14,183 nt of DNA, taken from assembly GCA_022579005.1 (NCBI GenBank), contig MU401955.1, positions 1 to 14,183 of the forward strand, in the 5' to 3' direction. Below the pieces are notes generated by a model. The model was not told the origin of the DNA, made no database searches, and saw only the letters and a program-made list of their open reading frames with translations. The position numbers were made by a program, and so were the translations under genes. This document shows, one piece after another, positions 8,600-14,183 of the stretch (the stretch's first letter is position 1; each line of letters opens with the position of its first letter). The DNA is from Poronia punctata (taxonomy: Eukaryota > Ascomycota > Sordariomycetes > Xylariales > Xylariaceae).

Positions 8600-11500
8600 T
8601 TATGTAATATAATCTAGTTTAATTTATTTAGTAGTAAACTGTTTAGTTACTTATTATGTTGCCCTTTTTTATAATAAAGTTTAAAACGTTTTTGTTTTTA
8701 TATTTAAAAATTAAGGTAGCGTGTTATTTAAAGCTATATATATGCAAATTTTTTATAACGTTTAACTTTAAATTTTAAAGTGTTTTAAAGATTTTATGTT
8801 TAAAGATTATTTAACTACTTTTAAAAAATCTTAAGTTTAAACGTTGTTTATTTATATTTTTAATAATTTAGTTTGTTTTTTTTTTATTTTATTAATTTTT
8901 AAAACTTTGCTTTTTAGCTAAGTAATTTGCTATGTTAGCATTGCTATATATGCTAAATTTTTTATAATAGCTTTTTAATATTTTTTAATTAAATTATTAA
9001 ATATTTAAATATTTAGTGCTTAAATTAGTTTTTTATTTAATGCTTGCTTAAAAATATAACTAGCTTATAAATTTATATATTTATTTATATAATTTTAAAC
9101 TTTTTTTTTGTTTTTTAAGCTTAGTTAGTTTTTTAAATATATTATTACCTATTTATATAATAATTTTTATAAAGTAGCTAATTTTTATAATATAGTATTA
9201 GATTTAAATAAATTTTTAGTATAAGATTTTATAATTTAAATATTTATGCTAATATTTTAAATAATATTTTTAATTTTAAAAAAAGTAAACGTTATTAAAG
9301 CTAAAGCTTATAGTTTTAAAATATTAGTTAAGTTATTTAAGTTAGTTTTAAAAGTAAGTTTAAGTTTTTTTACTTTTTTATTTTTAAAAACTTTAAACTT
9401 AAGTTTTTATTGTTTTTTTTAAAAATTTAAGCGTTTTTATTTTTTTATAATTTTAATAGTAATTAAAGTTAAGTATATTTTAAATTTTTTTATTATAAGT
9501 TTTATTTTTTTATATTTATATTTATAGTAGTTTGCTTACTATTTTTAGTATAGTAAAATTACTTAAAGCTTTAAGTTTTTTAGTAGCTAGTTAAGTTTAA
9601 TATTAGTTATTTTTATATAAATAAGTTTAAATATAATTTTTAGTTTTATAGTTAAGTTACTTATAATTTTTAAAGCTTTTAGTTTTTTTAGTATAATTAT
9701 AAGTATTAGTATTTATATAATTTTTTTTTAATTAAGTTTATTACTTTTTTAAATTGCTGCTTTTAATTTTTTTATTATATTAATTTATAAAAAGTTGTTT
9801 AATTATTTAGCTTTTAATTAGTATATTATAAAATAAAGCATTACTATAATTAGTTTTAAGTATAGCTATAAACTAATATTTTATATAACTTATTTTTAAT
9901 ATTTTTATACTAATTAATTTAAATTATATTTATTTTTATTTAGGCTATATTTATTTTTACTATTTATAGTATATTTTTTTAGTAAAAAAATAATATTAGT
10001 TAATAGTTTTAAAAAAAGTATATTATAAGCAAGCTTAGCTTTTATATATGCTTTATTATATTATATTTAAGTTTTTAAGTTAACGTTTAGGTTTTTTATT
10101 TATAAAAAATTATTATTTAAAAATATTATTATTAAACGTTTTTAAATTATAAATATTAAATTTTAGTTATATATATAAATATTATTATTAATAAATATTA
10201 TTTTATTAAAATAAAATTAATAGTATAGTAGGCTTAGGTTTTTATATATATACTAAGTTTTTTATTTAAATATATTTAGTTATTAAAGCTTTTTATTTAT
10301 ACTTATATACTTTTTTTTATTATTTTAAGTATTTATACTTTAATATTAGTATATAAAATAATTTAAACTAACTTTTATTTATTTAAAAGTAATTGTTTTA
10401 AAATTTTAAAATTGTTATTAAAGTTATATTTTATATTTTATATGCTTTTTAAATCTTATAATATAAAAAAGTATATTTTATTATAAAAATTTATTAATTT
10501 TAATACGTTTTATATTAACGTTTTTTTAAAGTATTAAGTATTATAAATTGCTAAATATTTTTTTTAATAAATAAAGTATTTAAGTAATATTTTAGTTTTT
10601 ATTTTATTAACTTAATATAATATTAGTTTTTTAATTTTGCAAGATTTTTATTTATTATTATTGTTGTTTATATATATTTAGCTTAGTACTAGTTTTTATT
10701 TATAAAATAAGTTTTGTTTTTTAAATGCTAAATATAAGTATGCTATTAAAATAACTTTATATATTTTTTAATGCTTAAAAAAGTTTAGTTTATAAGCTAA
10801 GTTGCTAACTTTGCATATTATAGTTAAAAAACCTATATATTATTATAACTATTTATAAAGTAGCTTTTTTAAAAAGTAGTATTTTTTATATAATTTAAAG
10901 TATACTTTGTTTTTAATGTTATATTTTTAAGGTTTTTTTGTTTTATTATATTATATTTTTATATTTGCTGCTATAAAGTTTATAGCTAGTTAAGCGTTTT
11001 TTTAGTAAAGTTAATATAAAATATTATAGTTTAAAGTATTTAATAAAATATTATTTATAAATATTATATTTTATAGTTTAAATTTAAAAATTACTTTATT
11101 AAATAACTTGCTTATTATTTTTTATTTAAAATTATTTAGTATATGCTATAATAAAATAATAATATTAATTTATAGTAAGTTTAATACTATATAGTAATAT
11201 TATATAATAATTTTTATATTTTAGTTTTTTTTTTAACTATTTATTTATTTAAAAATAGTATGCTATAAATTTAGCAAGTTTTGTTATTAGTTTAGCAAAT
11301 ATTATTTTTTATAATTTAAATATAAATTTAAAATTTTTATTTAATATAATTTAACTAAGTATTTTTTATTTATAAAGTAAAAATATTTTAAAAAATATAG
11401 TAGCTTATTTTAATACTATATATTTAATATTTTTTAGTATTAAAATAGTTTTTTTACTAAATTTGTAAGTTATAATTAAAAAATAGTTATATATAGTATA

Positions 11501-14183
11501 ACTTAGTATTTATTAAAATATTTTTTAAAAAAATATTATAAGCATGCTAATAATAAAATTTATTATTATAATATAATAAAAAATATTAAGTATTTTAATA
11601 GGTTTTAAAAATTTAAATAGTTTGCTTTTATTAATTTTATTTTTTAAATATTATAAACAATATTATATATATTTTTTTAACTTATAAGTTAAGTTTTTAA
11701 TATTATATTGTTTTAAATCTTATACTATTTTTTTTATATTAAAGTAATGTTTTTAGTTATATATTTTATATAGTAAGTTTTGTATGCAGTTTTTAAAAAT
11801 TATTAATTATAATAATTATTTTTTTAGTATATAATAAAAAAGGCTTTTTATAGTTTATTAAAACTTAAATCTTAAAATTAAATTATTTAATTATAATGCT
11901 TATAAGATTTTTTTTATATATAAGTTTTTTTTATATTTTATAATTAATTTATTTTAATATTTTTTAAATATTTATATGTTATAGGTAGTATATATATAAT
12001 TTAATAATATATTATTAAGCATATTTTTTAAAGTATTAGCTGTTTTTTTTTTGTTTTTTTTTTAAAATTATTAGTAGTTAAAATAATATATTAGGTATTA
12101 AATTAACTTTATTTAAAATATATTAAATGTTAAGTTTATATTGCTTAAAATAAATAAAAGCTTATATTAGTTTTAAGTTTATTTTAATAATATTTGTTAT
12201 TATAAGATTTTTTTAGTTAACTATACTTTTTATTATTTAGTAGTTTATAAAAACTATAATTAAATATTTATAAAATTATAGTTATAGTTTTATTTATTTA
12301 TAAAGCTATATAAAATAAAATACTTTAAGTTTTATTGTATAGTATTTTTTTAAAAAGTTATTAAAACTTTGCTAAAATATTTAATAAATTATATATTATT
12401 AGTATTAATAAGTCCTTTATTTTATAAATTATTAAAATAAAATATTATTACTTTATAGCCTTTTTTAGTAATATATTAATTTTAAAAAAACTTATTTATT
12501 AAAATTTTAATATATTAAGTAATTTGCTTTGCAAAAATCTTTTTATATAATGCTAAAGCTTTGCTTTTTTTTTAGTATTAAATTAAATACTTTTTTTAAA
12601 GTTTATTTTTTTTTATTTATAAGACTTTTTTATAAAATTTTATTATTTGTTTGCTTTTTTGCTAGCATTATTATTTTTTAATATTATAAAAGTTTAATTT
12701 TTTATTAAAACTATAAAATATATTTGCATAGCTATATTATTATTTTAATATATATTTTTAAGTTGCTTAGATTATTTAATATTTTAATTTTTTTTATAGC
12801 TTTTATTTAGTATTTTATTATTATAACTTTTAATTTATTAACTTTTAATTTAAAAAGCTTAACTTTAAAATATTTATAAAACAACTTTGCTAGTAACAAA
12901 GCTAATTTAATTTTTTAAAATAGCGCAAAGATTTTTTTTAAATATTTATAATGTTTTTTAACTATATTATTAAAAATAACTATATTATTTATATATATGC
13001 AGTAGTATTTTTAGTGTTGCTATAATCTTTAGTTTATAAATCTTTAACTATAAGCTAAACTATTTTTAAATTTTATAAAAGTAATACTTAAAACTTTTAG
13101 TTTTTATAAAAACATTACTACTATTTAGTTTTTATATTTTAAGTATATTAGTAGTTAATAAAAAAAGCTTATTATATTAAATATTAAAATAAATTTTTTA
13201 TTTTTAAAGTATATAATTATATTTTTTTAATAAAGTATAAAGTATATATTTAGTATAGTTATATTATTTAATAATTATAAGTTAATAACTACTTAGCTTT
13301 TTTGTTTTTTTTTAACAATTTTTTATAATTTAAAAATAAAGTATTTAAAAAAACTTAGTTTTTTTATTTAATATAATTTATTTTATTAATATAAGTTATT
13401 AAATATTTTATTAAATATTTATTAGTTTTTAACTTTTAGCTTATATAGTTTAATACGTTTTTATTAGTATTACTAGCTTTATACTAAATTAATTTTAAGT
13501 TTTTTTTGCTTTAATATTAAAATAATCTTTTTATTTTTTTATACGTTATAGTTTTTTAAAATATATTTAAACTTTATTATATATTTAAAATTTTCTTTTA
13601 ATATATATACGCTATATTTAAAAAAAATATATAAAATATTTTTAATTTTAATTAAGCTTATTTTAATATTTTCTAGTATATATAGTAGTTTTAGTAGTAA
13701 GTTATAGTTATTTTATATTATTATATTTTATATATTATATATATTTTAAATAAGTAATTTTAAAAAGTAAAAAACTTTATTTATAAAGTTAAATACTAAT
13801 TTTATTTTTTTATAAGTATTAGCTATATTTAAAACATATATATTTATTTAATTAACTTATTTTATTTTATTAGCATTTAAATTTTTAATAGTACTAACTT
13901 TTAAGTTTTATAGTAGTTTAATTATAAATTTAATATAGTTTTTATATACTAGTACTTAAGTTAATTATAGTTTTAATATTAAATTTATTACGCTTAATAT
14001 CTATTTTATAAACAAGTATTATTATTTATTTTTTAAATAATGTTTATTTAGCAAGCTAATATATTTTACTAAAATAGTAGTTATTATAAGTAGTAGTACT
14101 ATTATATTTATATATATTATAACTTTATATTAAATAAAAGCAAACTTTTAGTAAATAAATATAAGTATTTTTATATTAGCTAC
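8600..14183. other. Gene-free, extremely AT-rich block with G-over-C and T-over-A skew
   Basis: From here to the window end C is nearly eliminated from the plus strand. In 9541-9720 I count 5 C and 18 G in 180 bases, about 13% GC, and T clearly exceeds A. TpG words (TGTT, TTGT) persist while CpA is almost confined to GCA, so C-to-T change acted mainly on the plus strand, the reverse of block 2. Every frame on both strands is broken within a few tens of codons. I looked for reverse transcriptase, integrase and transposase motifs and for GC-rich RNA genes and found none. Short A/T-only stretches and small accidental palindromes occur throughout and were not listed. Most likely a mutated repetitive element whose identity is lost. 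Confidence 0.7.

Larger units (their letters stand above)
6651..8600. other. Less-degraded island with C-over-G strand skew
   Basis: Base composition changes here. Words that block 1 lacks reappear, such as CCC, ACACC, CAACC and GGACC. In 7681-7980 I count 60 C and 28 G in 300 bases, about 29% GC. CpA survives often, while TpG stays rare, which is what G-to-A change on the plus strand (C-to-T on the minus strand) would leave. The island contains the transposase-like remnant (7541-7989) and the inverted repeat 8481-8599. From 6651 to 7540 I see only broken frames and no recognisable gene; from 8110 to 8410 likewise. It may be an element inserted later than its surroundings or one that passed fewer RIP cycles. 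Both edges are approximate. Confidence 0.65.

Noticed and set aside
1..14183. Mitochondrial, plastid or apicomplexan AT-rich DNA
   Set aside because: There are no rRNA, tRNA or conserved respiratory genes and no long exons. The dinucleotide pattern (loss of CpA/TpG with retention of GpC and ApC) points to directed C-to-T mutation and not to general AT bias.
8600..14183. Reverse transcriptase or integrase motifs of a retroelement
   Set aside because: None could be read on either strand. Loss of GpA and CpA would erase the Asp-rich motifs in any case, so absence is not evidence against a retroelement.

Overview
This window looks like a fossil AT-rich block from a filamentous ascomycete (Pezizomycotina-type) genome. 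It appears to have been rewritten by C-to-T mutation of the repeat-induced point mutation (RIP) kind. TpA is overwhelmingly common. CpA/TpG is almost gone, while ApC/GpT and especially GpC remain. No open reading frame looks intact: stops (all TAA or TAG) occur every few codons in most frames. I see no rRNA, tRNA, CRISPR array or intact gene. The species cannot be named from the sequence. The assignment to a RIP-competent fungus rests on the mutation signature and on a faint transposase remnant.

There are three blocks. Block 1 (1 to about 6650) is extremely degraded with G and C balanced: a hand count of 3421-3600 gave 18 C and 17 G, about 19% GC. It holds a 36-bp tandem repeat (2004-2219), a 48-bp-spaced direct repeat (2520-2592), several short inverted repeats and long T-runs, but no gene I can support. 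Block 2 (about 6650-8600) is the least degraded part: a count of 7681-7980 gave 60 C and 28 G, about 29% GC. It is C-skewed, and CpA survives while TpG is rare. It carries a broken plus-strand reading frame (7541-7989) that resembles the C-terminal part of a pogo/Fot1-type (Tc1/mariner superfamily) transposase. It ends in an imperfect inverted repeat around the least-mutated patch of the window (8481-8599). Block 3 (about 8600 to the end) has the opposite skew: a count of 9541-9720 gave 5 C and 18 G, about 13% GC, and it is T-rich. It contains nothing I can recognise.

The most informative signal is the mutation pattern rather than a gene. First, surviving C is almost confined to (A/G)C(T/G) and GCA, so TpC/GpA has been lost as well as the CpA/TpG expected from classical RIP. 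Second, the damaged strand flips at about 8600, next to the inverted repeat, as if separate elements were mutated on opposite strands. Nothing here is likely to be translated. The region is probably heterochromatic, perhaps subtelomeric, pericentromeric or an AT isochore, but that is inference.
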